This document shows positions 33,761-46,387 of a stretch of 64,000 nucleotides of DNA, one piece after another. Position 1 is the stretch's first letter. Every line of letters begins with the position of its first letter. The notes under the pieces were generated by a model that saw only the letters and a list, made by a program, of their open reading frames with translations, searched no databases and was not told where the DNA came from. The translations under genes were made by a program, and so were the position numbers. Source of the DNA: Manis javanica (taxonomy: Eukaryota > Chordata > Mammalia > Pholidota > Manidae); contig NC_133167.1 in NCBI RefSeq assembly GCF_040802235.1, positions 10,842,501-10,906,500 on the forward strand, written 5' to 3'.

Positions 33761-36700
33761 CTGGCTTTGTCTTGGGCTTGGGGCCAATGTTATTCTGGGA
33801 GAATTATATTGTAATATTCACTTGCCAAAGAAAAAATAAAACCTGTGCTTATTGTTTTGTAAGTTTAACAAATAATCTTATTCATGTAAACTATTTAGAA
33901 TTTTGTATTTCTAGGGGCCTCATTTTTCTCTTTTAAGGTAAGTGTTTTCTTTTAATTGTTTGCTTTTGCAACCATTATATGAAGTATATTTTTATGTCTG
34001 TGAGCCAGTGCTGCATTTAAGTGAGCAGTTCTTTTTTTAATGAGATCAACATAACAGCTATACATTACCAAGTAAAGTTACTGTACATCAAGTATTCTGT
34101 CGGTATTTGTGTCCAAAGGGACTTGTAATTGGGCAAGTTTCTCAGAGATGCTAGTGTGAAGTTAGTGTTTGGATAAGAGTTTTTAGAAAGAATTGTGCAT
34201 ATAAATGTGGTGATTTCTAGTTAGCAAAATAACTTTCAAATGAACAATCCAGTTATGTGTCTAAGGAGCAATGTCTTCAATTGCCCTGTGATAAACTATG
34301 AATGGAACCCACAACTGGATAACAAGTAATAGTAAAATCTGTCAATAAAACCAATATTGGTTCGCCTCACTGGCTTACTTGCTAGAGTGTATTAAGCAGA
34401 ATATTAATAAAGAATTATTTGAAAGACAAGTATGTTGGAACACATCTCTGCTTGTATGATATGATTTGCTGAAATTTTTTATCCTTCAAAGCCAATCTTA
34501 AAAGAGCAAAGCACATACACAAACATTTAGGTAAAAAGTTTGCTCCTTTGAAAATTTATGTGTTTAAAAGGAGAACCTTGCCAGGATTATCTGTACTCAG
34601 ACCAAATGTTTATTGCGTCTGTTCCTTATGTATGAACACTGTGTGCTAGCCCAAGGTGATCACCATCTAATTAGGCTAAATGTCACTTGAGGTTAGTAAG
34701 CGCTTTCATCTCAGTAATATTCTTCATCTGCTTAATGATGTTTATTACTAAATATTTTGCTATATTAAATTTGTTGAACTCTTACATAATCTATTAGGTG
34801 AGAAAACTTAGAATATTACTCTGATTTGTGTGGATGGGAATTACCATGACTTTATATTCAAGGTGCAGGGTTGAACATGCTCCCATTCTCTTTCAGGAAT
34901 TCATGGAATAACTTTAAAACCTAGAAAGTAGGTAAGACTGTGGTAATTGCAGCCCCTCACTGCCCTGCCTGATTGTCCAGTGTCCTCATAACAGCTCTTA
35001 TTTCCCTCTGATGCTAATTTTGTGCATTCCATGTGAGTGTGATGGGGCTGCTGGTCACAGTGGCTTGCCTTCTCTTGACCCCAGAGACGGGCACATAACT
35101 CAGAGTATCCCTTTGGCAGGGCTTCCCTGACTGGCTTCAAAGGTGGCACATGGAGCAATCGGAGCCAATCTCTGCCTCATCATCTACAATTTTTCAGTTG
35201 GAGTTACCTGTTTTTTGCTGGACTTGCTAATCTGGGAGGATGTGATTGGCCACCACTGGAGGTCGTCTTGGAGAGACACAGGGAAAGAATGAAGCCAAAC
35301 ATCAAGAGAGAGGAGGATAATGGAGAAGCGGAGTCCTGAAGACATAATTTAAATCCTGACAACAGCTGTGCCTAGAATCGACAATGATTCTAGACCTTCC
35401 AGAAATGTGCGACCGCCTTGCTTTGCTAGAGTTGGTTTGAGTTGAGTTTCCATTGTTTGAAACTCAAAGAGTCAGGATTAATGCAGAGGGTTACCTGTTT
35501 GTTGAGGCAATGCCCAAAGCAGACTTATCTTGAATAGAAAGCCTAAGTATCACGGCTAACAAATTCAACCCAAACTGGGGTCTCCTCTACTTCGGAAGAT
35601 GCTGTTTGGAAGGTAGTCCTGTTAATTCAACAAAATATAACGATAGATGTTACCAGAGACTTCCTCAAACCATTTTATACCATATTATCACATAATTTCT
35701 GCTTCAGAAATACTGTGTATTTATAGAGGATATCCTCTTCGTGAGATGATTCACTTAGTTTGTTGAGTTATACATATAGAGTGATATAGAAAAAAATAAA
35801 AATGCCGCACAAAAAAAGCCAAATAAAGCACCCCCTTTTCTCACTTGATAGTTTAAATACTACCTCTGAGGGCTAAGCCTTGTCCCCGTGGCTCCTCTGA
35901 GAATGTCTAACTACCATCAGACTTGCCCCAAAGACCCTTTGTTCCCATTTCTTTCTGATTTAAGTCTTAACTTTTTCGGCCCCCCTGGCTGACCCCGACC
36001 TCTAGTCTTGATTAACATTCACACCTTCATCTTCTCTTCATTTTGCTATTTCTCAGCCTTTATTCGATTTCTGAGTCCCCCTGTCTCCACTCCCAAACTG
36101 TCATCTCTTCTGGGCTGTTCTGTAGGTAAACAATTCTTTAGGTAGAACTCATCCTGGACTGATTTATACTCCAGGGCTCTTCTTTCACATTGACTTTGAG
36201 AGATCTCCTTGCCTCCCAAATCCTGTCTCTTATTTCTAGGACATGACATTAGAGTTGTTAAGGAAGCCTTTTCTAATCCGGGCTCTGAAATCTAAAATTT
36301 CAGAGATTCATTTCCTTGTCTCATTTCCTCATTTGATAAAATATCATCAATAGCGTCTTCCTCTGCAGCGTGCTCCACGTGGCTGACTCTACAAAGCCCC
36401 TCCCCTCCCCACCCCAGGGTGTGGCAGCAATGAGGATTGAGGGATTGATCTAGCTCCGGGGAGGGGGAGCCCTATTTGTCTCAGCCAATCATGGCAATGT
36501 TCTTCCCTTTATCAGCGACTGGTTCAGGAACTCAGAGCACAGCATTCCACGTAAAGCCAGATTCAGAGTGAAAGCTGTGTGTCAGTCAAGTACAGAAAAG
36601 AAGGCTTTGATTCAGCAGCTGGGAAATGCATCTCTGTCTTCTCTCCTCTCCTGTCCCCATTCACTTGTCCCTCTATGGACATGAAAGAAACAGCGTGGGG

Positions 36701-37240
36701 CCCTAACTGATACATGTGGTCATCCTATAGCCACAAGGAAAACCTTTGGATGAAGCTGACATTGTGTTACCCTGAGTATTGCCTGACTTTGCCCAGTCAC
36801 TGGGCCACCCAACTCTTATCAAGACTTCTAGATAAGTGGGTCATGCATTCTGTCTCAAACCTTTAGATTTTAAAAAAGCTAATGTAACTAATGCAATGGG
36901 TTTATTAATGTTCATTTCTGTGATCTGGTTTTGAATCCAGGAGAAAAAATAGGGCAGGAAAAGGAGTAAAAGGAAAATATTTCCTGGGGAAGGACTGAAT
37001 GAGGTAGAATATAGAGAAGGGAGTGGGAAACCAGCAATTAGCTTTTCATACTTTGCAACTTGCAGGAGGGTCAGCATTTTACCTGAGTAGCCTAGAGATA
37101 TGATTTTTCCCTTCTTTAATCAGATAAAGTCTCCTTTTCTGAGCTCTTCCTTGAAACCCTCTAAATCATGCTATGTTCATGGGGAGACCTGTCCAGTGCT
37201 TCTAGACAAAGATCATAAGTTGGGCCACAAGTCTAACAAA
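33760..37240. other. Unassigned, mostly unique DNA
   Basis: About 3.5 kb without a recognised gene. Weak antisense L2-like text near 34605-34670. AT-rich and compositionally quiet at 33830-34830. A C-rich patch lies at 36380-36475, followed by a stretch with a CCAAT motif ('cagccaatcatggcaatg'). No splice-bounded coding frame found. Confidence 0.4.
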
Positions 37241-37500
37241 TAGTAATAATAGCTAACATTAGCATGCAAATCCCCTTTCCACTTTAAAAAGGGCTGCCAC
37301 TATTGATTTCATTTGAGCCTGACAATAATCCTCTGGAGTAAATGTTTATCATTTACATCATACAGATAAGGTAAGTAAGACTCAGGGAGACAAACTGAAT
37401 GACCGACACAGAACCACCCACCTGGTGCCAGAGAATCTGGGATGAAACACTGAAGTCCTGATTTGGGGGCCTCACTGCTTTGACCATCCCCACGGCCTCT
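37240..37500 (-). repeat. MIR SINE, antisense, diverged
   Basis: Order fits antisense MIR: 'aataatagctaacattagca', 'tgatttcatttgagcctgac', 'aataatcctctggagtaaat', 'catacagataaggtaagtaa', 'gactcagggagacaaactga', 'ggatgaaacactgaagtcct'. Confidence 0.7.
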
Positions 37501-39600
37501 CTGTTGGTCCACATGGCCTCACGGGTCCCTGGCATGTAGTCCCTTCCTCTAAATTCAGAATCAGCTCTCCTGGTTGGCATCTCTTTGGGAAGGCAGCCCC
37601 AGGGCCTTCCTTATGGGTTTGTGGTTGCTAGACTTCTCTTATCATGAAAAGGGCTTTATTTCTTGGCATCTAATCCCCTTCCTCATCCATTCCCTCCTCC
37701 CCATTACTTCAGTGGGCTTCCTGTTGGTTTTGCATTATGAACATTCGGGTCGAAAGCTGGAGTCAGTTTCTGCATTTGATTCAAAGGAAACTCAGTTGAA
37801 TGAATCCTACACAATAGTGAACTTACTGGATCATTACATCTGAATTAATTCCCAGGAAATGTGATGAAACCATAGAAAAGATATCCTTAATCCTAAATAA
37901 TATGAGTTGAGAGTGAATAATCTCTGTTTTTTAATAGCACCCAGGAAACTATTGATGTCTTACTGTAAACATGGAAGAGAAAAAAGAAGAAAAAAAGCAT
38001 GAGTAAAAAAGAAGGGAGAGAAATGTGCACAAACAATGGTAGTCAAAGAGGACATATATGTAATAATTTTCTAACTTTTATAAGTTTTCTCCCGTTTTTT
38101 AGTTAAATTAGGCATTGCTTAGTAATTATCATGAGCCATTCCACAGAGGCTTTTGTCACCACTGAAGACATTAAATCAGGATTTTGTGTGATGGTCTAAT
38201 GGAGTTAGCAGCTGACAAAATGACAAATGTGATCAATAACCTAGTGACTCATAAACCGGTTGAGTTTGTTTATGTGTTAATCTCATGTACAGAATATAGA
38301 TAAATTTCAAAACAGTGCTCATTCTTTCCTACAGTTATTTACTTTTCCTTCTCCCAACAAGCCCTTACATACTGAAATGGGAAAGTAGAGATTAGGAATT
38401 CATAGGTCAAATCTTGTTTTCATTATTTTCCCCAGCACACATTTGCATTTTTGATGGTCAAAATTCCCTCCCCACCCTGCTTTAGTGATGCATGCAATTG
38501 TTTTCTTCTATCTTATAAATATTATGCTTTAGCTAAGATGAAACTTGGATGAGGGTCAGAGCATGTCCACCAGGGACCATTAGGTCAAGAGAAACTTCAA
38601 TCACCTTTGTCCCATACCTCTGGCCCTTCTCTGTGGCTTGTGATGTCATTGAATCCCTTGACGTGGAAGATTTGGGTGCTGGGGTATCTACACTCAAGAA
38701 AATGATAGGATGAGTTTCATATATACTTAAACTCTGTTATTTATAACTAGATGGCAGCCGATTTTATTTAAAGCACTGATGAATAAGAGGCACTCTGAAA
38801 AGGAACATTTGACTCATCCTTATCTTTACTTTGAGGAAGACAATCATCCTTGAAGTCAAGGAACATTAAAATAAACCTTGTAGTAGTAGATACATTTGAT
38901 GAGCTTCATTATTTGAACTGTGAGATTTATTGAGAATCATTAAAAGCTGGATTTGGCACATACTTAATAGTTGATATGCAGAAGGTAATATAAGGAAAAA
39001 ATTTAAATATACCAGATGAGAGAGCTTTAGTGTAGATAAATGTGGGGAAACATCTGCCAAGTTTATCCATATAACATTTGTGAAGTTGTCATATAGTGTA
39101 TTTGCATAGTAAAAAGTGCTCATGAGAATCGACACCATGTCATACTCATCGTAGGTGGTGTTTCTCTGCATTGATGGAGGAGAATGTGGAACCAAGCCAT
39201 AAATTATGCCTCCATTTGAATTTGCACTCACTAAATGGATTTTTAACATTAAAATTGCTTTTACATTTTCTGGGCTTTATGATCCTCACTTTATTGCCTC
39301 AGTGTGCATACACATAGCATAGTTCAGCTATGTAGGTCTTTGTTTTGTTTTTTCCACTTGTTAATTTTCTGTCTAATCCAAAGTGAAGTTCAGATGAGCC
39401 AGGAGGGCCAGATAATATGAGTGAGAGATGATTAGGTCAGGGGATTTGAGGAAGCCCTGCTGCAGCCCCATGCTATGGGCAGCTCTTCTCTCTTGAGGTT
39501 TCTGATGTGTGTGTGTGTGCCTGGCAATGCTGAAACAAAGGGAGGTCATCCGCCCAGTTCCTATTTCACGGAGTGACACAGGCAATAGCCATAACAATAT
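37500..39600. other. Unassigned
   Basis: No gene recognised. The 127-codon minus frame at 38866-39249 lies in AT-rich DNA with no identifiable domain. A short (TG)n occurs at 39507-39518. Confidence 0.4.
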
Positions 39601-39815
39601 CATTGTTGCTTAGCACACAATCAAAATGCTTTTACGTGCATTATCTCATTTAATCCTTTCAATAACCCAGGAGGAAGAGAATATTATTGTATTTGACAGA
39701 TAAGGAAAAGGAGATGCAGGAGTTAGGTAATGAATGAGCTTAAACTTGCACAGCTAGTGAATGGAAGTGTAAGAGCCTAAACACAGATTTTAAATCCTAT
39801 GCTTTTGGTACTGTA
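39600..39815 (-). repeat. MIR SINE, antisense
   Basis: 'tgcattatctcatttaatcc', 'tttcaataacccaggaggaa', 'ttgacagataaggaaaagga', 'cttgcacagctagtgaatgg', 'ttaaatcctatgct'. Clear antisense MIR. Confidence 0.88.
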
Positions 39816-40174
39816 CCTTGTTGCTTTTTAAAAAGCAAGGTTCTTACTGTTTTGTATACTTGAAACCAATATAAGATTGTCTAGCAAAGACACTTCAATA
39901 AAAATAGCAAAAAACACCACCAACGAAAAACAGAGTTCTGGAAGGCAGGGACGGGATGGGAGCTGTTAGTGACATGAATCTTTCAATATTTATTGCAGTC
40001 TTTCAATTGCATTTTCCCCTTGTTTCTCCATCCACTACACCCAAGCAGAAAACAGTGGAGCTGAACCAAAAAAGAGGTATCTAACTCAACTTTGTGATCT
40101 CATTGAATCCCAAGACTTTTAATTATCTATAGTCATCAGAATTATAAGATGGGAGTCAAGATTCTCACCTGCTG

Positions 40175-40669
40175 TGTATTAGTCAATGCTCTTCAGAGAA
40201 GCAGAATCAATATATATATATATAATATAATATAATGAATCATAATTATAATATGTATATACACAGAGATTTATTATGATGGATTGGTTCACATGATCAC
40301 AGAGGCTGAGAAGTTCTGTCATCTTCTCTTTTAAGCTGAAGTTCCAGGAAAGTCAGTGGTATGGTTCTAGTTCAAACCCAAAGACTCCAGACCCAGGAGC
40401 TACTTTGTCCAAGGGCAGGAGAAGATGGAGTCCAGCTCAATAGAGAGCAAATTCACTCTATCTCAGATTTTTTTTGTTCTATTCAGGTCCTCAGTGGATT
40501 AGAAGATGGCCCCCTGCATTGACGAGGTCAATATTCTTTACTCATTCTACCATGCTGGTGCTAATCTCTTCCAGAAATGCCCTCACAGGCACACCCAGAC
40601 ATAATGTTTTCCCAGCTATCTGGGCAGCCCTTAACCCAGCCAAGTTGACACATGAAATTAACAACCACA
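40175..40669 (+). repeat. LTR-like repeat (ctccagagaaacagaacc family), full copy
   Basis: Starts tgtattagtcaatgctcttc and 'agagaagcagaatcaa', has an AT microsatellite at the usual internal site, then 'agatttattatgatggattg', 'gttcacatgatcacagaggc', 'tgagaagttctgtc', 'caggagctactttgtcc', 'ttttttgttctattcaggtc', 'ctcagtggattagaagatgg', 'cctcacaggcacacccagac', 'ataatgttttcccagctatc', and ends with 'caagttgacacatgaaatta' plus acaaccaca. TG...CA ends are consistent with an LTR. I know this sequence as very common in mammals but cannot name the family securely. Confidence 0.75.
40211..40262. repeat. AT-rich microsatellite
   Basis: tatatatatatata run followed by imperfect TAATA and TATGTATATAC units, sitting where the family consensus has a short (AT)/(TG) tract. 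Confidence 0.85.
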
Positions 40670-40694
40670 CTCTGGTATACAAATCTTATATAAT

Positions 40695-41235
40695 CCACTC
40701 ACCTTGAGTGTGGGTGCGATTATGAATATGATGGCATATCACTTCTGCAATCAGGTTACTTAATCAGTTGACTTTGAGTTCATCAACTGGGAGGATTATC
40801 CTAGGTTTGCTTAACTTAATCAGCTGAGCTCTTAAAAGAGGCTGGGCCCTTCCTGGGGTGACAGATTCTATGAGAGAGAGATTCTCTTGCTGACCTTGAA
40901 GCTGAATAATGCCATAGACAAGGCCACATGGCAGGGCGCTGTGGGAACCTCCAGGAGCTGAGAGTGGCCCTGAGCAATGCCAGTGAGAAAATGGGGTCTC
41001 AATCTTACAGTTGCAAGGGGCTGAATTCTGCTGTCAAGAAGCCAGCTTGGAGGAAGGCCAAAGCTTCATTAAAGCCCCAGCCAGTACCCTGATTTTAGTC
41101 TGTGAGAGCCTGAGCAAAGAACCAAGCCACACTGTGTGTGGACTTTGGACCCACAGAACCACTGGGATAGAAGCAGATATTATTTTAAGCTTCTCAGTTT
41201 GTGGTAAGTTGTTACAGAGCAATAGAAAATGAATA
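40695..41235 (+). repeat. MaLR-type LTR
   Basis: Landmarks: 'tcaccttgagtgtgggtgcg', 'atgatggcatatcacttctg', 'atcagttgactttgagttca', 'gaggattatcctaggtttgc', 'tcttaaaagaggctgggccc', 'agagagattctcttgctgac', 'aggccacatggcagggcgct', 'gaattctgctgtcaagaagc', 'cctgattttagtctgtgaga', 'aagcttctcagtttgtggta', 'agttgttacagagcaataga'. This matches an old MaLR LTR in the plus direction. It lies immediately 3' of the previous LTR-like copy. Confidence 0.8.
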
Positions 41236-41765
41236 TATACCATCTATGTGCTGATGACCCTAAAATTTATATTTCCAGTCCAGACCTCTCCTCTGAACCT
41301 CAGTTTTATATCAACCACCTACCTGATATCTCTACTTGGATGTCTAATGGACATGACAAACTAGACATGTCCCAAACTGACGTCCCCACCCTCCCTTTCC
41401 CCCAGTTCACAATCCCTGCAGCTTTTTTAATGTGAAAAGTGCTAACGGTATACTTACAGTTGCTTAACTTAAAAACTTTGAATCATGTTTTCTGTTCAAT
41501 CAAGTTAAAACTTTGATTCTAGCTTCAAAATATTTTCAGAATTACCTACTTCTCACTAACACCTTTGCTATCACTTTGATCTATGCACAAATGGATTTCA
41601 CCCAATAATTTCACATGGATTAATGCCATAGTTTCTAACTGATCTTCCAGATTTCACTTTGTCTCTCATTCAGTCTATTTCAAACAGAGTGATTTGCTAA
41701 ATGAAAGATCAGGTCACCCATCTACTTAGAACCTTCAGTGGCTCTCTGGTATACTGAGTTACTAA
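41235..41765 (+). repeat. L2 LINE, left part of a split copy
   Basis: Distinct L2 ORF/3' text: 'gatgaccctaaaatttatat', 'ttccagtccagacctctcct', 'ctgatatctctacttggatg', 'tctaatggacatgacaaact', 'catgtcccaaactgacgtcc', 'taactgatcttccaga', 'gtctatttcaaacagagtga', 'agatcaggtcacccatctac', 'aaccttcagtggctctctgg'. The copy continues after an insertion at 42190. Confidence 0.85.
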
Positions 41766-42190
41766 TCCTTATTCTCCATCTCTATTTCTGCGAGTTCCTC
41801 TCACTGGAGGTGAGGTACGCTGCCCCATTTCCTTGACTTGGGTTTGGCCATGTGTGTGCTTTAAACAAGCAGGCAGTAAAGGGGGGATGTGGGCACAAAT
41901 GATGATGTCTTAGTTCTGAGTTTAAGTCTTAAAGTTATTATGTGTTTCCACTTGTCCTCTGCACCCTGCTCTCACTGGGGGAACATAGCCCAATTTTTGA
42001 AGGAGAATGAGAGAGTACTTGGAGCAGACAAGGACCCAACTTGCCACTTAATGCTTCCGGTTGAGTCCAACCTAGCTTTGGCTAGCTCTAAGCAGATCTG
42101 TAGGTATGTGAGCAAATACTTGCCTGTGGTATGCCACAGAGAGTCTGTGGTTACTTCTCTCCCAGCAGTAGCTGACTGAGACAGGCCTAC
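41765..42190 (+). repeat. LTR-like element nested inside the L2
   Basis: Does not follow L2. It matches the layout of an old ERVL/MaLR-like LTR: 'acttgggtttggccatgtgt', 'gagtttaagtcttaaagtta', 'ttatgtgtttccacttgtcc', 'gagcagacaaggacccaact', 'gccacagagagtctgtggtt', 'agcagtagctgactgagaca'. Family name uncertain. The flanking L2 halves are in the same order and orientation, so this is an insertion. Confidence 0.6.
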
Positions 42191-42680
42191 AAGAGAAGAC
42201 AAAGTGCCTCCAAAGGGCTTTTAAGGTTCTGCCCATTTCTGTCCCTGCAGTAGCTCTCCTCTCTTCCTCACCACTCTCTCTCTTCCTTGATGGACTCCAG
42301 CTGCATTGGCCTCTTTGCCTATCTTCGACCTTGCTAGGCCCACTTCCCTTCGGGCCTTTGCATTCGTTTCCTGTGCTTTAATCCATCTTCCCCCAAGAGC
42401 CTCCTGGCTTGTTCCCCTGCTGCCTTCAGGTTTTCATTCAAATGTCATCTCAGGGAGAGCTGCTTCCATTTGCCATCCCTGTCTCCCTCCCTTGGTTTAT
42501 TTTTCTCTATAGTCCCTATTACATGACTACATATTTCATTTATTTTACATTTTACTGTTTACCTCTACCCCCAATGGAATGTGGATCTCACAAGGGTAGA
42601 GATTTTTATCTAATTCGTTCACTTCCAATTCCTTATTTCCTGAAATGGTGCTCAGTAACATTCATTGAATAAATGTAGGC
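42190..42680 (+). repeat. L2 LINE, right part and 3' end of a split copy
   Basis: L2 resumes: 'ttgcctatcttcgaccttgc', 'cttcgggcctttgcattcgt', 'gttttcattcaaatgtcatc', 'tcagggagagctgcttccat', 'ctctatagtccctattacat', 'gtggatctcacaagggtaga', 'tcagtaacattcattgaata'. It ends with the AATAAATG tail. Combined with 41235-41765 this is a roughly 1-kb L2, long for this family. Confidence 0.9.
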
Positions 42681-44130
42681 ATAAATGAATTCATTTCTAA
42701 TCACTTTAACAAGGAGTCACTTTTTCCCTTCATTGTATATAATTCTGTCCAAGAACCAATGTCTCAGGAGGGATTAGGTATGGCTTAGATCTGAGTCCCA
42801 CTTGTTGGCCAGGGCAGAGCAGGACACCTTTATTCACAGTCCCTCCAGTGGGGAGGGGTGCCCACAAACCAACTGAGCATGCTGTGCCCTAAACAAGGGA
42901 GAATGGATGACAGAAAGCTGAGTCACCCAGTGGTCCATTACACAGGGCTCAAGTCCAGCTGTGTCCCCCTCATATCATATTCTAGAACTTCCATCTCAAA
43001 GTATCTGCTGCTCATATTTTGAGAAACATCAGATGCAGTAAAACATATTAGAAACAGTTCTCAAAGAAAGATGGAGAAATATGAATCTTTTCTCCATGTG
43101 CAAGGGAAAGAAGAATCGCCATAGGAAGCCCTTGGAAGAAGTAAGCCCTGGGAACCTGTAATAAGAAACCCACACAGAGTAGGGAATATCCCCAGAGATT
43201 TCCGGGAGTGTCCAGCCTTCCCTGTCTGTTGGCGTCTGGAATGCCAACATGGAGCCCTTCATCATTCCTCCAGCCTCGTCTCCTCTATAGCCACGGTCCT
43301 GGGCTCTGAGGCCCAATGGACCTTAGGCCCTACTTTCTGGTTAGCAGATAAGAGAAGAAAGGTAGCTCCTACCTGCTGCCAGGGCCACAGTGTGGGAGGC
43401 GTATTCTTGCTGAGTTGGGCTGGGCTCCCAGCAGCACTTTCCCACTTTTGCCCACAGTGGGCAGGTCACTGTGACCACAGTGCATGTTGGCTGTGTTGAG
43501 CATGAAACAGACTTCAGTGGGGTGGCCCCAGTACCTGACTGCACCATGCAAATGTAGGAAAGAACATTCTGAGTGACAGACTCCAAGTAGCTGACCCACT
43601 TTTGGAACGCAGATTGTGAGTTAGAAATTGTCTACATTTCTAGGGAAGGAATTACACAGTCTTTCTAGGTAAAGTGACTCAGCATTTAATAGCTTGCTGA
43701 GATACCTTCCTTTCTTAACAATCTCTGTGCTGTTTTGATATAAACATCAGTTTAGGGTATGTCCATCATGCAGCTGGAATATGGTCTTTGATTTGCACAA
43801 TGAGAAACACTTGTCACTTATATGTTCCAGAACCTCGATACCAGAGTGCCTTTCCCATAGCCTAGTCACTCAGTTATCCATCTTCAACATTTCCTGTTCA
43901 ATGGGAATAAACATACTTCTCATTCAGCTAGCTCATGGAAAAATCAATTAAGGAGGGGAAATTATGTGTACAACTATGAGACCTTTAAGGATAGCTATTA
44001 GTTAAATTCATTCATTTATTCTGCACTTTGTTAATGCGTTTATTGACTTTGTCATCTTACCTCCTATTATTAGTTTGAGGCATTTAATGTTTTACTTATA
44101 GGTTTGAAGGGTTGGACTTAGAAGCAATGA
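42680..44130. other. Unassigned
   Basis: No gene recognised. Minus frames of 95 (43029-43316), 81 and 76 codons (43341-43599) lack identifiable domains. No clear repeat family seen. Confidence 0.4.
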
Positions 44131-44215
44131 TTTTTGAGAATTTATTATGTGCCATGGGGAGTACTAAGCACATGTATCGTTTAACTTTGCAAATCTCTAT
44201 ACCTCTCGTGTCAGA
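44130..44215 (-). repeat. MIR fragment, antisense
   Basis: 'gaatttattatgtgccatgg', 'ggagtactaagcacatgtat' and 'ctctatacctctcg' follow the antisense MIR 3' end. Short. Confidence 0.55.
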
Positions 44216-44224
44216 AAAATGGAG

Positions 44225-44440
44225 TGCGGGTTTTTAAGGTGAATAAATGCGGGTCTGAATCCCATCTGTGCCACTTAACTGGCTGTGTGATTTGGGGCCA
44301 GTTCCTTCACCTCTCTGTAAAGTGGGGATATCAATCCCTAAGTCACAGGATCTTTGTAAAACTAAAGCTAAACACAATAATGTATATAAAAGTCTAGTTA
44401 TAGAATCAAAGAATCATCACTTAATAGATGCTGGCTCTTA
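44225..44440 (+). repeat. MIR SINE
   Basis: 'gcgggtctgaatcccatctg', 'tgccacttaactggctgtgt', 'gatttggggccagttccttc', 'acctctctgtaaagtgggga', 'gtcacaggatctttgtaaaa', 'atagatgctggctctta'. Near-complete sense MIR including the tRNA-related head. Confidence 0.92.
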
Positions 44441-45245
44441 ATAACGATAATAAATATATCACTGCTGCATAGAGCAAAGTTCCTTATCTGGGTAAGTAAT
44501 CAGAGGAGGAAACAAACAGGGAAAATCCCTACCACTCAGGGCTCAAGGAGACAACACACACATTTCAAGTTTGATTGATCATCACGATTTGCTAGCCATT
44601 AATAAACATGAACATTAGGGGACCTTACAAGTACTCTGCTCTTAACTACACCTCCAAATCTAAGTAGGGCCGAACATTAATGATTTCTTCTAAACAATTT
44701 ACAACTTCTCACTGAGGTTTCAGCCTTTGGGCTGTGTGCACACCATCAGTGAAAAGCAGAGTTCATGGGGGTGGGGTTGGGAGGCAGGAAGGACCCCCTT
44801 GAAAGAATGCTATGCCCAAGATTATAAACACTGCAGAATGTGCGGGTAAATCAGCTTTATAATCTGCGGGAGCAGAAGGCATGGTGAGGATTTTCCCATA
44901 AGAACTGCATCTATTTTGGAATTCTCAGTAGTTTAACTACTTTCCCTACCATGGGAGTCAACACAGTTTTGATTTATTGACTCAGTGTCTCTTCAGTTTT
45001 CTTCCTCTGAATTTTAAACAAAACAAAACAGACAAAGAATGGTGGAGGAAATGCTAGGAAGAAGGACAAACAATGAAGAAAAAGGAGAGAAAGTACATCA
45101 GTGTGCTGTTTACAAAGGTTCAGAGTTAAACATTTTACTTTGTTCCAATTAAGTAAATTAAAAGCAGAAAATATCCTGTTAAAGCTCATTAAAAATGTCA
45201 GTCCAAAATTGGAGCATCTATTCCATCCATAAGCATCCTATACAC
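44440..45245. other. Unassigned
   Basis: No gene or repeat recognised. Confidence 0.4.
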
Positions 45246-45340
45246 CTAACTTCAAGTGTTTTTGCCTATTTATTGTGTGCCTAACTTTACCAGGTGCTGG
45301 GAAGGCAGCCGAGGCTCAGTTCTTGTGATCTTTTGGGGAA
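45245..45340 (-). repeat. L2 fragment, antisense
   Basis: 'tgcctatttattgtgtgcct', 'aactttaccaggtgctggga' match the antisense L2 tail. Short. Confidence 0.55.
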
Positions 45341-45541
45341 TATATAGAAAATTAGATACTATCTAATCAAGACGCGAAATGGATAGAAATGAAGTTTATT
45401 TTAGTTCCACAGGCATCTAGAAGGAAAAGACAAGTGGTCCAGTCAAATCCCTTTGGGAAGTTCTGCAACCTGCCTCTTCTTTGAGGAGAATCACGGCTCA
45501 GATGAGTGCGTTGAAGTTTCCCTCTGTCAGTCAAAAAGCTG

Positions 45542-46085
45542 TGTTAGCCAGGGTTCCTCAAGGGCAGAGGCTGCCCGCGTTGTGTGCAAGGAGTTTATTA
45601 GCGAGTATGGACCCAGAGAGCAGGGGAAAGGGGCCAAGGGGCGTGAGGAAGGGCAGGAAGGGGGTAACTCCAGTATGAGCTACTGAATTGGCCACCATGG
45701 AGGGCACCTCGTCCTCGACCCTGTGGGACTTTCTGCTGGAAAATGAAACTAAAACATGGGAAAGGAGGGCAAAAAGTTGAGAAAGAAGGAGTGGAATCAT
45801 GGGAAGCCTCATTTCAGCCTAAGACTGGAGCCCTCTGAGATGTGCCTCAGAGTGGACCCCCTAGAGGGCATGAGGGGGACCGTTCATCAACCGGCTCCTG
45901 AACAGCCGTGGTCGAGGGCAGCCCCCGTGCGGATGGCCTCGCTGCACTTCTGGACTGCTCACAACCGTTGTTTAGCAGTTCCCATGGTTGAATCACGCTC
46001 CGCAAGCAGTGGCTGAGGAAGTGGTGCGCCCAAGAGGATTCCGGGTGGGACTCAAGCGCCTGCCAATCCACACATCTATTGCAGT
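45542..46085 (+). repeat. LTR-like repeat, relation to the gttctcc family uncertain
   Basis: Starts tgttagccagggttcctcaa and 'aaggagtttattagcgagta', a head like that of other LTR-like repeats here, and continues as a GC-richer body ('accggctcctgaacagccgt') to about 46085. The body is not one I can match, so its right boundary is a guess. Overlapping frames at 45453-46320 in both strands are not supported as genes. Confidence 0.4.
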
Positions 46086-46387
46086 TTTAAAAATTCTTGT
46101 TATCTGCCCACTCTATTTGGGTAAATATAGGAATTCTTTCTTTGGTACTGGGTATGGTGATTGGTCTAACTTCAGACCTGGCTTCATTCCAGTGGCTCAA
46201 ATCATGTTCCCCAGATCCTCTTCCTCTCAGTGTTTGTCCTGCTTTGCTTTGTTCTGGTTTCATTTTCCAGCAGTATCTTTTCTATGTGGTGGGAAGGATG
46301 GACCTTGTGTCTCTCACTAGTTCACTTGTCTCACTCTTACCTGTTGTTCTTGGGCACATAGATGATTTTCACCGCCTCACTTGCAAT

